A stretch of DNA of 64,000 bases from Paracrocinitomix sp040880585 (GTDB lineage Bacteria; Bacteroidota; Bacteroidia; Flavobacteriales_D; Crocinitomicaceae): NCBI GenBank assembly GCA_040880585.1, contig JBBDID010000003.1:130400-194399 (forward strand), read 5' to 3'. The notes beneath the pieces are model-generated. The model saw only the letters and a program-made list of their open reading frames with translations, was not told where the DNA came from and did not search any database. Positions 41,155 through 50,798 of this stretch are shown piece by piece (position 1 is the first letter of the stretch; each line of letters begins with the position of its first letter). Both the position numbers and the translations under genes were made by a program.

Positions 41155-42297
41155 CTAATCCTTCAAAACATCTCTTGAAATAACAATTTTCTGGATTTCA
41201 GATGTTCCCTCATAAATTTGAGTAATCTTAGCATCCCGCATTAATCGCTCAACATGGTACTCTCTAACATATCCGTATCCGCCGTGGATCTGTACTGCTT
41301 CTGAAGTAACAGATTGCGCAATTTCAGAAGCAAAAAGTTTTGCCATAGAAGCCTCTGCTGCGAACTCTTTTCCCTGATCTTTCAGACTGGCCGCACGCAA
41401 GCACATGAGCCTTGCTGCTTCTACATTTGTTGCCATATCAGCCAGTTTAAAAGCAATGGCTTGATGCTTGTGAATCTCTTTTCCAAAGGTCTTTCTTTCT
41501 TTTGAATACTGAATGGCCAGTTCCAATGCCCCGGACGCAATTCCCAAAGCTTGTGACGCAATTCCTATTCTCCCGCCACCTAGCGTCTGCATGGCAAATT
41601 TAAAACCAAATCCTTCTTCACCAATCCTGTTTTCTTTCGGTACTTTGACGTCATTAAAGATCAAGGTATGCGTATCTGACCCTCTGATCCCCATTTTATC
41701 TTCTTTTTCTCCAACTATAAAACCATCCATGCCCCGCTCTAGAATCAGGCAGTTTATACCGTGATGCTTTTTTTCTTTATCGGTTTGACACATCACCAAA
41801 TAAATAGAAGCCGAACTTCCGTTAGTAATCCAGTTTTTTGTGCCGTTGAGTAAATAATAATCGCCTTTATCTTCAGCAGTTGTGCGTTGTGAAGTAGCAT
41901 CTGAACCGGCTTCAGGCTCTGACAAACAAAAAGCACCGATTTTTTCCCCTTCCGCTATCGACCTCAAGTATTTTTCTTTTTGCTCTTCTGATCCAAATCG
42001 CTCTAATCCCCAACATACCAAAGAATTGTTAACAGACATACACACTGAAGTAGAGGCGTCTATTTTTGAAATCTCTTCCATAGCCAATACATAGGACACA
42101 GTATCCATTCCACCACCTCCATATTTGGGGTCAACCATCATCCCAAAAAAACCTAATTTACCCAACTGTTTGATCTCTTCTTCCGGAAATTTAGCTTGAA
42201 TATCTCTTTCAATAACTCCTGGTTTTAATACATTCTGGGCAAAATCTCGCGCTGCATTTTTAACAGCTAATTGTTCTTCTGTAAGTTTAAAATTCAT
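41155..42297 (-). CDS. acyl-CoA dehydrogenase
   Basis: A 380-residue FAD-dependent dehydrogenase of the short/medium-chain type, catalysing the first step of beta-oxidation or branched-chain amino-acid breakdown. It has the FGMMVDPKYGGGGMDTVSY segment, CLSEPEAGSDATSQRTTA for FAD binding, GIRGSDTHTLIFNDVKVP, and the C-terminal QIHGGYGYVREYHVERLMRDAKITQIYEGTSEIQ, where the general-base glutamate is in IYEGTSE. I start at the ATG of MNFKLTEEQ (42297), the normal family start; the longer frame adds 21 residues with no family match. Confidence 0.92.
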   Translation of the reverse strand: MNFKLTEEQLAVKNAARDFAQNVLKPGVIERDIQAKFPEEEIKQLGKLGFFGMMVDPKYGGGGMDTVSYVLAMEEISKIDASTSVCMSVNNSLVCWGLERFGSEEQKEKYLRSIAEGEKIGAFCLSEPEAGSDATSQRTTAEDKGDYYLLNGTKNWITNGSSASIYLVMCQTDKEKKHHGINCLILERGMDGFIVGEKEDKMGIRGSDTHTLIFNDVKVPKENRIGEEGFGFKFAMQTLGGGRIGIASQALGIASGALELAIQYSKERKTFGKEIHKHQAIAFKLADMATNVEAARLMCLRAASLKDQGKEFAAEASMAKLFASEIAQSVTSEAVQIHGGYGYVREYHVERLMRDAKITQIYEGTSEIQKIVISRDVLKD

Positions 42298-42454
42298 GGT
42301 TGAATGTTTCTTAATTGGTTTTTTAATGCCGGTATAAAGCACTGCGGCAAATTTAACCATTAATTAATAATTTTATTTGTTCATTTCATATAAATTGCTG
42401 CTTTTACAATATCTTTTAGCAGATGATTTATCCAATTGTATACACTAAAACAGT

Positions 42455-43534
42455 ATGAGTCAAGAATTAACGGTGGTAGGAGTGATGTCGGGAACTTCGT
42501 TGGATGGTGTTGATGTTTGTTGTGTGCGGTTCTTTTCTTCGGGAAATACATTTAATTTTGAATGGATCGCCGCTGAGACCTTTGATTATTCATTGCCATG
42601 GAAAAAAGATTTACAACAGGCATTTCACCTTGATCAACAGGCATTGAATGAGTTGAATGTCAAATATGGGAGATACCTGGGAGAGTTGATAGCAGATTTT
42701 CTACGTAAATATAAATTGGATCAGGTAGACCTCATTGGGTCACATGGACACACAATATTTCATCAACCGGATCAAGGAATTACTTTACAAATAGGAGACG
42801 GGAAGGAAATTTGTAAGAAAACACAGATCAAAACGGTTTCTGATTTTCGTTCACTGGATGTTCGATTGGGAGGACAAGGAGCTCCACTTGTTCCCATTGG
42901 CGATCAATTGCTGTTTAGTGATTATGAAGCTTGTTTAAATTTAGGAGGAATTGCAAATATTAGTTTTGATAAGAAGGGAAGCCGTATCGCCTTTGATATT
43001 TGTCCCTGTAATCTCCCCTTGAATAAAATTGCGCAGGAAGTCTTTGGTACAGATTACGATAGAGGCGGTGAAGTAGCCAAAAGTGGCCGGGTGAATAATG
43101 ATTTACTGACACAATTAAATCAACTTCCCTACTATCAACAGTCTTTCCCAAAATCATTAGGGGTAGAGTGGTTGAACGAAAATTTTTATCCTCTTTTAGA
43201 CAAAAAGGATCTAAAACCTGAAGATCTTTTACGCACCATTGTTGAGCATGAAACCGATCAGATTTCAGAAATTTTGAATGTATTTTCGATTAAAAACTGT
43301 TTGATTACAGGGGGAGGGGCATTAAATACCTTCTTCATGGAAAAATTAAAGGAGAAAACAACTTCAAAAATTGAACAACCGGATACAAGACTAATTCATT
43401 TTAAGGAGGCATTGATTTTTGCATTTTTAGCGTACTTAAGGGTTCAAAATAAGATCAATACCCTTGCCTCTGTTACTGGAGCTAGTCGGGATTCAACCGG
43501 AGGTGTACTTCATGTACTGGAAAATGAAATATAA
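42455..43534 (+). CDS. anmK: anhydro-N-acetylmuramic acid kinase
   Basis: Recycles cell-wall anhydro-MurNAc to MurNAc 6-phosphate. At 359 residues it shows the family's ATP-site start GVMSGTSLDGVDV, the central GSHGHTIFHQP and LNLGGIANIS, FDICPCNLPLNKIA, and VEHETDQI, with the terminal GASRDSTGG. It has its own transcription unit between acyl-CoA dehydrogenase and the amino-acid dehydrogenase. Confidence 0.92.
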   Translation: MSQELTVVGVMSGTSLDGVDVCCVRFFSSGNTFNFEWIAAETFDYSLPWKKDLQQAFHLDQQALNELNVKYGRYLGELIADFLRKYKLDQVDLIGSHGHTIFHQPDQGITLQIGDGKEICKKTQIKTVSDFRSLDVRLGGQGAPLVPIGDQLLFSDYEACLNLGGIANISFDKKGSRIAFDICPCNLPLNKIAQEVFGTDYDRGGEVAKSGRVNNDLLTQLNQLPYYQQSFPKSLGVEWLNENFYPLLDKKDLKPEDLLRTIVEHETDQISEILNVFSIKNCLITGGGALNTFFMEKLKEKTTSKIEQPDTRLIHFKEALIFAFLAYLRVQNKINTLASVTGASRDSTGGVLHVLENEI

Positions 43535-43574
43535 GGGATAATTGTCAGAGATGATTTCAAGTGAAAATCTTTCT

Positions 43575-43582
43575 TATTTTTG
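43575..43582 (+). promoter_or_regulatory. -7 box of the amino-acid dehydrogenase gene
   Basis: TATTTTTG fits TAnnTTTG 18 bases before ATG 43601. The in-frame TTG at 43580 lies in this box, which argues for the ATG start. Confidence 0.5.
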
Positions 43583-43600
43583 CGCAGAAAAAATTTCCAA

Positions 43601-44830
43601 ATGATTAAACTTCTTGACAAATTTGAGAACAAGCGACCAGAGATTGTATTTGAGTGGAAAGATGCTGAAACTGAAGCTGAAGGCTGGGTTGTGATCAATT
43701 CTCTTAGAGGAGGAGCTGCCGGAGGTGGGACAAGAATGCGTCCCGGACTGGACAAACGAGAAGTAGAGTCTCTGGCCAAAACCATGGAAATCAAGTTTAC
43801 AGTAGCCGGTCCTCAAATTGGTGGAGCAAAATCGGGAATTAACTTCGATCCTTCAGATCCCAGAAAAGAAGGTGTGTTGAGAAGATGGTATGCGGCTGTC
43901 ACTCCTTTATTGAAACATTATTACGGAACAGGTGGAGATTTGAATGTAGATGAGATCCACGAAGTGATTCCGATTACTGAAGATTGTGGTGTATGGCATC
44001 CGCAAGAAGGGGTTTTTAATGGACACTTTCAACCCAGAGAAGCACAAAAAATCAATCGAATCGGTCAATTGCGTTTTGGTGTATTGAAACAAATTGAGGA
44101 TGAAACCTATTCTCCGTCAATCGCCAGAAAATATGTAATAGCAGATATGATTACCGGCTATGGTGTTGCTGAGTCAGTGAAGCATTATTACGAAATTTAT
44201 GGTGGCGATATTAAAGGGAAAAGAGCCATTATTCAGGGATTTGGAAACGTAGGGTCAGCTGCCGCCTATTATTTAGCACAAGAAGGGGCGAAAATTGTTG
44301 GAATTATAGACCGGGATGGAGGTTTGATCAATCAAGAAGGCTTTACTTTGGATGAAGTACGACAGCTATTTTTAACCAAGGATGGTAACCGACTAAATAG
44401 TCCGGTAATGAGACCATTTGATGAGGTGAATAATGAAGTGTGGGACTTGGATGCTGAAATATTTGCGCCTTGTGCTGCTTCACGATTAATCACCAAAGAT
44501 CAGGTAGACAGAATGATTAAAACCGGAATAGAAGTAATTACGGCAGGGGCAAATGTGCCATTTGCTGATGATGAAATCTTTTTTGGACCAATAGCCGCTT
44601 ATACGGATGAACATATCGCCCTGATTCCTGATTTTATTTCAAATTGTGGTATGGCTAGAGTTTTTGCTTACCTAATGAGTAATGATTTGGATGAAATTAC
44701 AGATAAAGGAATTTTTGAGGATACTTCTAATACAATTAAGAAAGCATTAGAGGCCGTTCACAAAAAAGACAACCGAAAGGTGGATATTGCAAAAACTGCT
44801 TTTGAAATAGCATTAAATAAACTCGTTTAA
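43601..44830 (+). CDS. Glu/Leu/Phe/Val-type dehydrogenase
   Basis: A 409-residue NAD(P)-dependent oxidative deaminase. The dimerisation domain has RGGAAGGGTRMRPG and KFTVAGPQIGGAKSGINFDP, where the lysine is catalytic. GTGGDLNVDEIHEVI and the Rossmann GFGNVGSAAAYYLA follow. A-P-C-A-A-S-R-L-I-T and AGANVPF are substrate-site motifs. Substrate specificity (leucine, valine or glutamate) cannot be assigned. A -7 box overlaps the upstream frame extension, so 43601 is preferred. Confidence 0.9.
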   Translation: MIKLLDKFENKRPEIVFEWKDAETEAEGWVVINSLRGGAAGGGTRMRPGLDKREVESLAKTMEIKFTVAGPQIGGAKSGINFDPSDPRKEGVLRRWYAAVTPLLKHYYGTGGDLNVDEIHEVIPITEDCGVWHPQEGVFNGHFQPREAQKINRIGQLRFGVLKQIEDETYSPSIARKYVIADMITGYGVAESVKHYYEIYGGDIKGKRAIIQGFGNVGSAAAYYLAQEGAKIVGIIDRDGGLINQEGFTLDEVRQLFLTKDGNRLNSPVMRPFDEVNNEVWDLDAEIFAPCAASRLITKDQVDRMIKTGIEVITAGANVPFADDEIFFGPIAAYTDEHIALIPDFISNCGMARVFAYLMSNDLDEITDKGIFEDTSNTIKKALEAVHKKDNRKVDIAKTAFEIALNKLV

Positions 44831-44848
44831 TAAAATTACTACTTAATC

Positions 44849-46336
44849 ATGGGAATTGAATTTGTAATGGTGATCATTTTTGTGTTGGGTTATTTAGCAA
44901 TAGCCTTAGAGCACAATATTAAAGTTGATAAAGCAGCATCTGCCTTATTGATAGGTATGGTGTGTTGGGGAATGTATGCCCTTTGGCCTGAAAAACATTT
45001 GGGTGTACAAGAGGAGATGACCATTCTGGATGCTTCCAGAGATTCTACAATAGCCGAAAAAAATCCAGCCTTTTCAGCTTATGCCAATCAGGAAGTGATT
45101 AAAGAACGGGATGAAATTTTGAATCACGGCAATTTCGATATGAAAATGACAACGAAAGATGCCCATCATACTACACATCATGTACATGAATATGTAGAGC
45201 ACGGACTGACTCACCACCTCTATGAAATTGCCAGTATTCTGTTCTTCTTGTTAGGTGCCATGACCATTGTTGAACTGATTGATGCGCATGAAGGCTTCTC
45301 TATTATTACCGACCGAATTAAAACCACTAATAAGGCTAAGTTGCTTTGGGTTGTGTGTATACTGACTTTCTTTATGTCGGCAGCACTTGATAACCTGACG
45401 ACTTCCATTGTGATGATATCGGTCATTCGGAAATTGATTGACAAAAAGGAAAATCGCTGGCTCTTTGGCGGTTTTATAATTATAGCTGCAAACGCCGGTG
45501 GAGCCTGGTCACCTATCGGTGATGTTACCACTACCATGCTATGGAATAATGGTCAATTACCTGAGACAATGGTGATTATTGTAAACCTGATCATCCCTTC
45601 ACTGGTAGCCTTATTGGTTCCGTTGACGGTCGCTTCCTTTTTTGCTAAAGGCAATGTCAAGCGCCCTGAAAAAGTAATTCCCATAGGAGATCATCATAAT
45701 ATAGAACTTCCTCAATCTGAAAAAGCGTTTATCTTCTTTTTGGGATTAGCAGGATTATTATTTGTTCCGGTTTGGAAAACAATGACTCACCTGCCTCCCT
45801 ACACCGGGATGATGTTAAGTTTAGGTGTTTTATGGACGGTGACAGAGCTCATGCACGGAAGAAAATCGAGAGAAATGAAGCGGGAGTTATCCGTAATTTC
45901 AGTACTTCAAAAAGTAGATACCGCCTCAGTCCTTTTCTTTTTGGGGATATTGATGGCCGTGGCTGCTCTACAGGAAGTAGGACATTTGACCACTGTGGCC
46001 GGATTTTTAGATACAACAATGGATGGTAATATTTTTTCTATCAATATCTCAATTGGTTTGCTTTCTGCAATTGTTGATAACGTACCATTGGTGGCAGCTG
46101 CCCAGGGAATGTACCCTATTGCTTCTTCCGGCACATTTGCTGAGAGTGGACAATTCTGGCAATTTTTGGCTTACTGTGCAGGAACCGGTGGTTCAGCACT
46201 GATTATCGGATCTGCTGCAGGGGTAGCGGTAATGGGGCTTGAAAAAATATCTTTTGGCTGGTATATTAAAAGGATAAGCCTTTACGCTTTGATCGGATAT
46301 TTTGCCGGAGCTGCGACTTATTACTTCATGTTCTAG
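44849..46336 (+). CDS. nhaD: NhaD-type Na+/H+ antiporter
   Basis: A 495-residue ion-transporter of the NhaD family with about 12 membrane segments. Signatures are ALDNLTTSIVMISVIRKL, IIAANAGGAWSPIGDVTTTMLW and the C-terminal GTGGSALIIGSAAGVAVMG. Residues about 105-130 form a histidine-rich soluble loop (KDAHHTTHHVHEYVEHGLTHHL) after the second segment, an extension not in the usual core and possibly a metal or pH sensor. It begins 19 bases after the dehydrogenase stop codon and may share its transcript. Confidence 0.9.
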   Translation: MGIEFVMVIIFVLGYLAIALEHNIKVDKAASALLIGMVCWGMYALWPEKHLGVQEEMTILDASRDSTIAEKNPAFSAYANQEVIKERDEILNHGNFDMKMTTKDAHHTTHHVHEYVEHGLTHHLYEIASILFFLLGAMTIVELIDAHEGFSIITDRIKTTNKAKLLWVVCILTFFMSAALDNLTTSIVMISVIRKLIDKKENRWLFGGFIIIAANAGGAWSPIGDVTTTMLWNNGQLPETMVIIVNLIIPSLVALLVPLTVASFFAKGNVKRPEKVIPIGDHHNIELPQSEKAFIFFLGLAGLLFVPVWKTMTHLPPYTGMMLSLGVLWTVTELMHGRKSREMKRELSVISVLQKVDTASVLFFLGILMAVAALQEVGHLTTVAGFLDTTMDGNIFSINISIGLLSAIVDNVPLVAAAQGMYPIASSGTFAESGQFWQFLAYCAGTGGSALIIGSAAGVAVMGLEKISFGWYIKRISLYALIGYFAGAATYYFMF

Positions 46337-46510
46337 GCTAAATACAAAATTTGAAGTTGATAACTTCTCATTGCACTATCTTGAGGTATTCAAATATTCT
46401 GTAATTTTCAGACAGAATTCATCTTGTATGAATTTTGTAAAGAAGTATAATGTGTGTAACAATTAAATTTGTTGCACGTTAATAAGTATATAAAACAAAC
46501 CAAACCAGTT

Positions 46511-47251
46511 ATGAGCTTTTTCCCTTTATTACTACAAGGATCAGCATTAGATAGTTTAAATAATGCTCAAAATGCCCAGGGTGTCACTGAAATGACCAAA
46601 GAAGTTAAGGTGTGGGACTTGATTGTCGGTATAGATCCTATGACCGGAGAAATCAGTATTACTAACCTGATCGTCATGTCGGCCTTATTCATTTTGTCCG
46701 TCATTAGTGTTTACATTTTTGTAGAGCGATACCTTTCTATTTCAAAATCTTTGAAAGAAGAAAAGAATTTTATGTACCGCGTAAAAGAATATTTATTAGA
46801 TGGAAAAGTAGATGCGGCAAGAGATCTTTGTGCACAGACCAATAATCCTGCTGCCAGAATGGTAGAAAAAGGCATTTCAAGAATTGGAAAACCCATGCGG
46901 GATATTGTCAGCTCTATTGAAAATGTTGGAAAGCTGGAGATTTATCACCTTGAAAAACGAATGAGTATTTTAGCTACTGCATCAGGTGCCGCGCCAATGA
47001 TTGGGTTCTTAGGAACCACTTTAGGGATGATACGGGTGTTTCAAGCCATGAAGTTTGAGGATAGTTTTGAACTGTCTACCATCTCAGGAGGAATTATGGA
47101 AGCTATGGTCACTACAGTAGCTGGTTTGGTCGTGGGAATTATCGCCTATATGAGCTATAATTACTTAGTAGCAAAAGTAGATAAGGTCATTCATCACATG
47201 GAAGGTGCTTCGATTGAATTTTTAGATTTATTGAACGAACCGGGTAAATAG
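46511..47251 (+). CDS. exbB: ExbB/TolQ/MotA-type proton channel subunit
   Basis: A 246-residue inner-membrane protein with three membrane segments. IVMSALFILSVISVYIFVERYLSI is the first and the later ATASGAAPMIGFLGTTLGMI and EAMVTTVAGLVVGIIAYMSYN are the conserved ExbB/TolQ pair. With ExbD and a TonB-like protein downstream it forms an energy-transducing complex powering outer-membrane transport or gliding-type functions. I start at 46511 (MSFFPLLLQG); the longer frame lacks a typical start. Confidence 0.9.
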   Translation: MSFFPLLLQGSALDSLNNAQNAQGVTEMTKEVKVWDLIVGIDPMTGEISITNLIVMSALFILSVISVYIFVERYLSISKSLKEEKNFMYRVKEYLLDGKVDAARDLCAQTNNPAARMVEKGISRIGKPMRDIVSSIENVGKLEIYHLEKRMSILATASGAAPMIGFLGTTLGMIRVFQAMKFEDSFELSTISGGIMEAMVTTVAGLVVGIIAYMSYNYLVAKVDKVIHHMEGASIEFLDLLNEPGK

Positions 47252-47255
47252 TTGT

Positions 47256-47657
47256 ATGAATTTAGGAAGACGAAATAAAGTAAAGGCTGAAGGAGGAATG
47301 TCATCTATGACTGACCTGGTGTTCTTGCTACTCATATTTTTTATTATCCTGAGTACAAAAGTAGAGCACAATGTTCCGGTTGACCTTCCTCAAAACAGTG
47401 ACTTATCACCGGCTCAAACCAATCCGCCGGTAGTGTTGGGGGTTTCAGAAAACAGCACTTATTTCTTTGAAGACGATCTCTCTGCGAGCTATTCTTTTGA
47501 AGAAATGATGCCGATTCTTGAACAAAAAATGGGAGAACATCCCGAAAAAACGTTGAAGATTTCAGCCGATAAAGTGGCGAATTATGAAGCGGTTTTTCAG
47601 GTGATCGCCCTTGCTAAACAAAGAGAATGGAAGCCTGCACTGGCTTATAAACCATAA
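47256..47657 (+). CDS. exbD: ExbD/TolR-type protein
   Basis: A 133-residue protein with the ExbD layout: a basic N-terminus, the conserved MTDLVFLLLIFFIIL membrane segment with the functional aspartate, and a periplasmic domain ending KISADKVANYEAVFQVI. It follows exbB by four bases. Confidence 0.9.
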   Translation: MNLGRRNKVKAEGGMSSMTDLVFLLLIFFIILSTKVEHNVPVDLPQNSDLSPAQTNPPVVLGVSENSTYFFEDDLSASYSFEEMMPILEQKMGEHPEKTLKISADKVANYEAVFQVIALAKQREWKPALAYKP

Positions 47658-47675
47658 AGGAAGGAGAGAAGAAGT

Positions 47676-48431
47676 ATGAAAGCTATAAGAAGATCACTAG
47701 CCGCATTAAAACATGAGGATCATAGAAGAGCGCTTTATGCAGCCCTTATATTTATTATGTTGTTGATTTTATTCTTTTTATTAGTTGGATTTGAACAACC
47801 GGATCCCCCTTTGCAAGAAAAGAAGGTGGAAATCTCTGTTGAAGATATTGACCTTGATTTTGGCTCTACTGCTGAGGGCGGAAGTCAAAGTTCGGATATG
47901 AATCCGGATCCGGTGACACCAACTCCTGAAAATGTGGTGGAACCCGCACCTGATCAGGAGACACAAACTGAATCTGAAGTGACGGTAACAAGTAGTAACG
48001 GAAGTAATCAAAATAGTACAACTACTCAAGAAACGACACCACCGGTAGACAATACATTTACTTTTGGTGGAAGTTCAGGTAATGGACAGGGAGATGGAGA
48101 AGGGGATGAGTTTGGAAGCGGAACGGGAGTTGGAGGAACAGGAAGTGGTAATACACCCGGAGACGGAACCCATAATCCAAATAGAAAAATTATTTCTCCA
48201 CCAAGTTTTAACGCACAGGCACAAGAAGAAGGAAAGATCGCACTAGACATTTATGTAGATGCAGAGGGAAAAGTGGTTAAAACAAAATTCAAGTCTTCAA
48301 AATCAACATCAGGAAGCGATTATTTGAAGAAATTGGCAGAAAAGGCAGCGCGTACCATGAAATATGATAAAAAACCCGGAGCTGCGTTGGAGTATGTCGG
48401 GTATCAGATTTTTTCTTTTAAGAAATCATAA
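47676..48431 (+). CDS. TonB-like energy transducer
   Basis: A 251-residue protein with one membrane anchor (about residues 21-41) after a basic N-terminus, then an Asp/Glu/Pro/Thr-rich linker, a long Gly-rich stretch (about 115-165, GSSGNGQGDGEGDEFGSGTG), and a TonB-type C-terminal domain (EEGKIALDIYVDAEGKVV; EYVGYQIFSFKKS). The Gly-rich linker replaces the usual Pro/Lys linker. It completes the ExbB-ExbD-TonB operon. Confidence 0.85.
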   Translation: MKAIRRSLAALKHEDHRRALYAALIFIMLLILFFLLVGFEQPDPPLQEKKVEISVEDIDLDFGSTAEGGSQSSDMNPDPVTPTPENVVEPAPDQETQTESEVTVTSSNGSNQNSTTTQETTPPVDNTFTFGGSSGNGQGDGEGDEFGSGTGVGGTGSGNTPGDGTHNPNRKIISPPSFNAQAQEEGKIALDIYVDAEGKVVKTKFKSSKSTSGSDYLKKLAEKAARTMKYDKKPGAALEYVGYQIFSFKKS

Positions 48432-48443
48432 ACCAAGAAGCCG

Positions 48444-48451
48444 TACATTTG
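48444..48451 (+). promoter_or_regulatory. -7 box of folC
   Basis: TACATTTG fits TAnnTTTG 29 bases before the folC start. Weak upstream element. Confidence 0.4.
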
Positions 48452-48480
48452 CACTTGATATCGTATAAACTTGCGTTAAA

Positions 48481-49725
48481 GTGGTAAATGATTCTCCAAC
48501 TATCAACTGGAAAGATTATAATTCGGTAATTGACTGGTTATTTAATCAATTACCAAATTATCAGGCACAGGGCACATCTGCCTATAAGCCGGGATTAGAT
48601 ACCATTGAAAAATTTTTGAAAACCATTGGAAATCCGCATAATAAATTCAAATCTGTTCACATTGCCGGAACAAATGGAAAAGGGTCTGTTGCGCATATAA
48701 TGGCCGCTATTTATCAAAAAAATGGTTATAAAACAGGTGTTTTTTCCTCCCCTCATATTTCGGATTTTAGAGAGAGAGTTAAAATCAATGGAAGCTATAT
48801 CCCCCAAAAGGATGTGGTGGATTTTTTGAAAACAAATTTTCGGCTGATTCAGGAGTTGGAAGTCACCTTTTTTGAAATTACGACGGCACTTGCATTCACT
48901 TATTTTGCCAAAGAAGAGGTTGACATAGCGCTCGTAGAAACAGGATTGGGAGGCAGACTTGATGCAACGAATGTTCTGTATCCGGAGCTATCTGTTATCA
49001 CATCTATCGGTATGGACCACATGCAGTTTTTGGGAGATAACCTGACCTCCATTGCAAAAGAAAAAGCCGGGATCATAAAACCAAAAACCCCGGTTGTTAT
49101 TGGTGATTTAATTCCGGAAGCAGAAAAAGCGGTGCGTGAAAAGGCAACGGAATGTGAAGTTGAGCTTATTAAAGCAAAACCAGCCAATTTACCTTCTGAT
49201 CTGGTGGCTTCTTACCAGGAGCAAAATAAAGGCATTGCAATAACGGCAATTGAATCCCTCGAACATAAATTTCCTGTGGATCAGGAAAAACTGAAACAGG
49301 CATTATTGCAGGTGACAGCGCTTACCGGTTTTAGAGCGCGTTTTCAAAAAATTCAGTCAGATCCTACTATTATTGTGGATGTTGCTCATAATGCGGATGG
49401 CGTAAAGGCTTTATTTAAAGAAATTAAAGCATTATCCTATGACCGCTTGCATTTGATTTACGGAACGTCTGCAGATAAAGATTTACAAGCTGTTTTTGAC
49501 CAGTTCCCAAAGGATGCAGCCTATTATTTTACGACTTTTGATTCGCCCCGCAGTTTGTCGGTAGAGGCTTTTGAAAAATTGGCGAAACAATACCAACTTA
49601 ATCACCAACTATTCAAAAAGCCGCAAAAAGCGTTGGAATTGGCTAAAACCGTTGCATCTGCATCCGATCTTATTATTGTGTTTGGCAGTTTCTATATTAT
49701 GAGTGCTGTTTTTCAGGATTCGTGA
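48481..49725 (+). CDS. folC: bifunctional folylpolyglutamate/dihydrofolate synthase
   Basis: Adds glutamate to folates and makes dihydrofolate from dihydropteroate. At 414 residues it has the Mur-ligase-like ATP loop GTNGKGSV (63-70), SPHISDFRERVKING, ETGLGGRLDATN, TSIGMDHMQFLGD and the C-terminal VDVAHNADGVKAL. The start is a GTG at 48481; the family usually begins with the helix SVIDWLFNQLPNYQ, which is present at residues 15-28, so the start is a few residues long. It is convergent with the stress protein gene. Confidence 0.94.
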   Translation: MVNDSPTINWKDYNSVIDWLFNQLPNYQAQGTSAYKPGLDTIEKFLKTIGNPHNKFKSVHIAGTNGKGSVAHIMAAIYQKNGYKTGVFSSPHISDFRERVKINGSYIPQKDVVDFLKTNFRLIQELEVTFFEITTALAFTYFAKEEVDIALVETGLGGRLDATNVLYPELSVITSIGMDHMQFLGDNLTSIAKEKAGIIKPKTPVVIGDLIPEAEKAVREKATECEVELIKAKPANLPSDLVASYQEQNKGIAITAIESLEHKFPVDQEKLKQALLQVTALTGFRARFQKIQSDPTIIVDVAHNADGVKALFKEIKALSYDRLHLIYGTSADKDLQAVFDQFPKDAAYYFTTFDSPRSLSVEAFEKLAKQYQLNHQLFKKPQKALELAKTVASASDLIIVFGSFYIMSAVFQDS

Positions 49726-50534
49726 AGAACTAACAGTGGAATATCTGCTAGTTGTGCCATAGTTGAAGTGACACTTTTTCCGAAAATTCGTTCAAATAAG
49801 TTGTGTTTGCGTGCAATAAGAATCAACATAGAACTTTCTTCCTGTTTGGCAAACTGGACAATTCCCTCAGGAATACTTTCATGCTCATTATAGTAAAAGT
49901 CGTGCGGCAGTTCTCCCAGTAAACGATCTATTTTTATGCCAGCTGAGGCTTCTGCTTCACTTAGGATCTCGGCATTTTGATGTACATTGAGAATTTTTAA
50001 AGTGCACCCGTGACCTCGGAAAAGCTCGACAATTGATGTAAATAACTTTGGATTTTTACCCTCTTTCAGGTCACTCGCTAAAACCGGATTTTTCAAGGAT
50101 TCAAAGGTAGCAGATTCAGGAATGGCCAGTACCGGAACGTTTGCTTCCTTAACGACTTCCTCCGTGTTGCTTTTGAGGAGGAAATTTGATAAATCACTTC
50201 GCTTACGGTTTCCGACCACAATATAGTCAGGGCCTATGTCCTTAATAATTTGATGGATGGAGAACTTGAGTTTTCCAATTTCAATGCGACTGCTGATCTT
50301 CAAGTTGGATTCGTATACTTTTTGGAGGGAAGCCATTTTTGCAGCTAGTCTCGCCTTAACATCAGTTTCAATTTCAGTTGCCTGAGAAACAACAGCATCA
50401 TTAAAGGGAGGAGTTTCGTAAAGGCAGTGAAGCAAAATGTATCGACAATCCTTCAAGCCAAAAAATTGAATTCCGTAATGCACTGCGTTCTCTGCATTGT
50501 TTGAAAAGTCTGTTAAGAGTAGTACTTGTTTCAT
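49713..50534 (-). CDS. universal stress protein, tandem UspA
   Basis: A 273-residue protein with two UspA domains. Domain 1 starts MKQVLLLTDFSNNAENAVHYG and has DYIVVGNRKRSDLSNFLLKS and EVVKEANVPVLAIP; domain 2 starts NPVLASDLKEGKNPKLF and ends STMAQLADIPLLVLH. The ATP-type G-x2-G-x9-G(S/T) loop is only partly conserved (VGNRKRSDL), suggesting a non-ATP member. A closely similar protein is encoded at 55447-56274. Confidence 0.85.
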   Translation of the reverse strand: MKQVLLLTDFSNNAENAVHYGIQFFGLKDCRYILLHCLYETPPFNDAVVSQATEIETDVKARLAAKMASLQKVYESNLKISSRIEIGKLKFSIHQIIKDIGPDYIVVGNRKRSDLSNFLLKSNTEEVVKEANVPVLAIPESATFESLKNPVLASDLKEGKNPKLFTSIVELFRGHGCTLKILNVHQNAEILSEAEASAGIKIDRLLGELPHDFYYNEHESIPEGIVQFAKQEESSMLILIARKHNLFERIFGKSVTSTMAQLADIPLLVLHES

Positions 50535-50699
50535 GCTATCTGTATTTATTTGTTAGCAAAGTAAACGGATTGAACGTTGCCTTTCAATGACCTCTCTTAG
50601 TTCGCAATATGACTTTGCTCAATCATAATGATTTACATTTTATCCTTACATTTATGACATTCCCGTTTTTTGGGAAAGGAAGACAAACTACTAGAGTAC

Positions 50700-50798
50700 A
50701 TGAACAAACAAAGAGAGATCATTGATGAGGCTTTTAAAAACTGGAAAGGCCATCTGGAACAAATTGATGATGTTTGTGTGATTAGGGTGAGGATATGA
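50700..50798 (+). pseudogene. remnant C-terminus of a SpoIIE-type phosphatase
   Basis: ATG 50700-50702 to TGA 50796-50798 encodes MNKQREIIDEAFKNWKGHLE and QIDDVCVIRVRI. This aligns with the last 32 residues of the full phosphatase that follows (EQKELIDQEFEAWKGNLEQ and DDVCVIGVRM). The stop overlaps the start of the full gene. It is the tail of a lost tandem paralogue, or a small translated remnant. Confidence 0.7.

Noticed and set aside
41155..42360. Longer acyl-CoA dehydrogenase start at 42360
   Set aside because: The first 21 residues are unlike the family, and MNFKLTEEQ is the normal N-terminus.
43510..43816. Minus-strand frames of 80-94 residues over the start of the dehydrogenase gene
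   Set aside because: They are antisense to the well-conserved N-terminus of the amino-acid dehydrogenase and lack family features.
48026..48250. Pro/Ser-rich minus-strand protein
   Set aside because: It is antisense to the Gly-rich linker of the TonB-like gene, whose codon pattern explains it.
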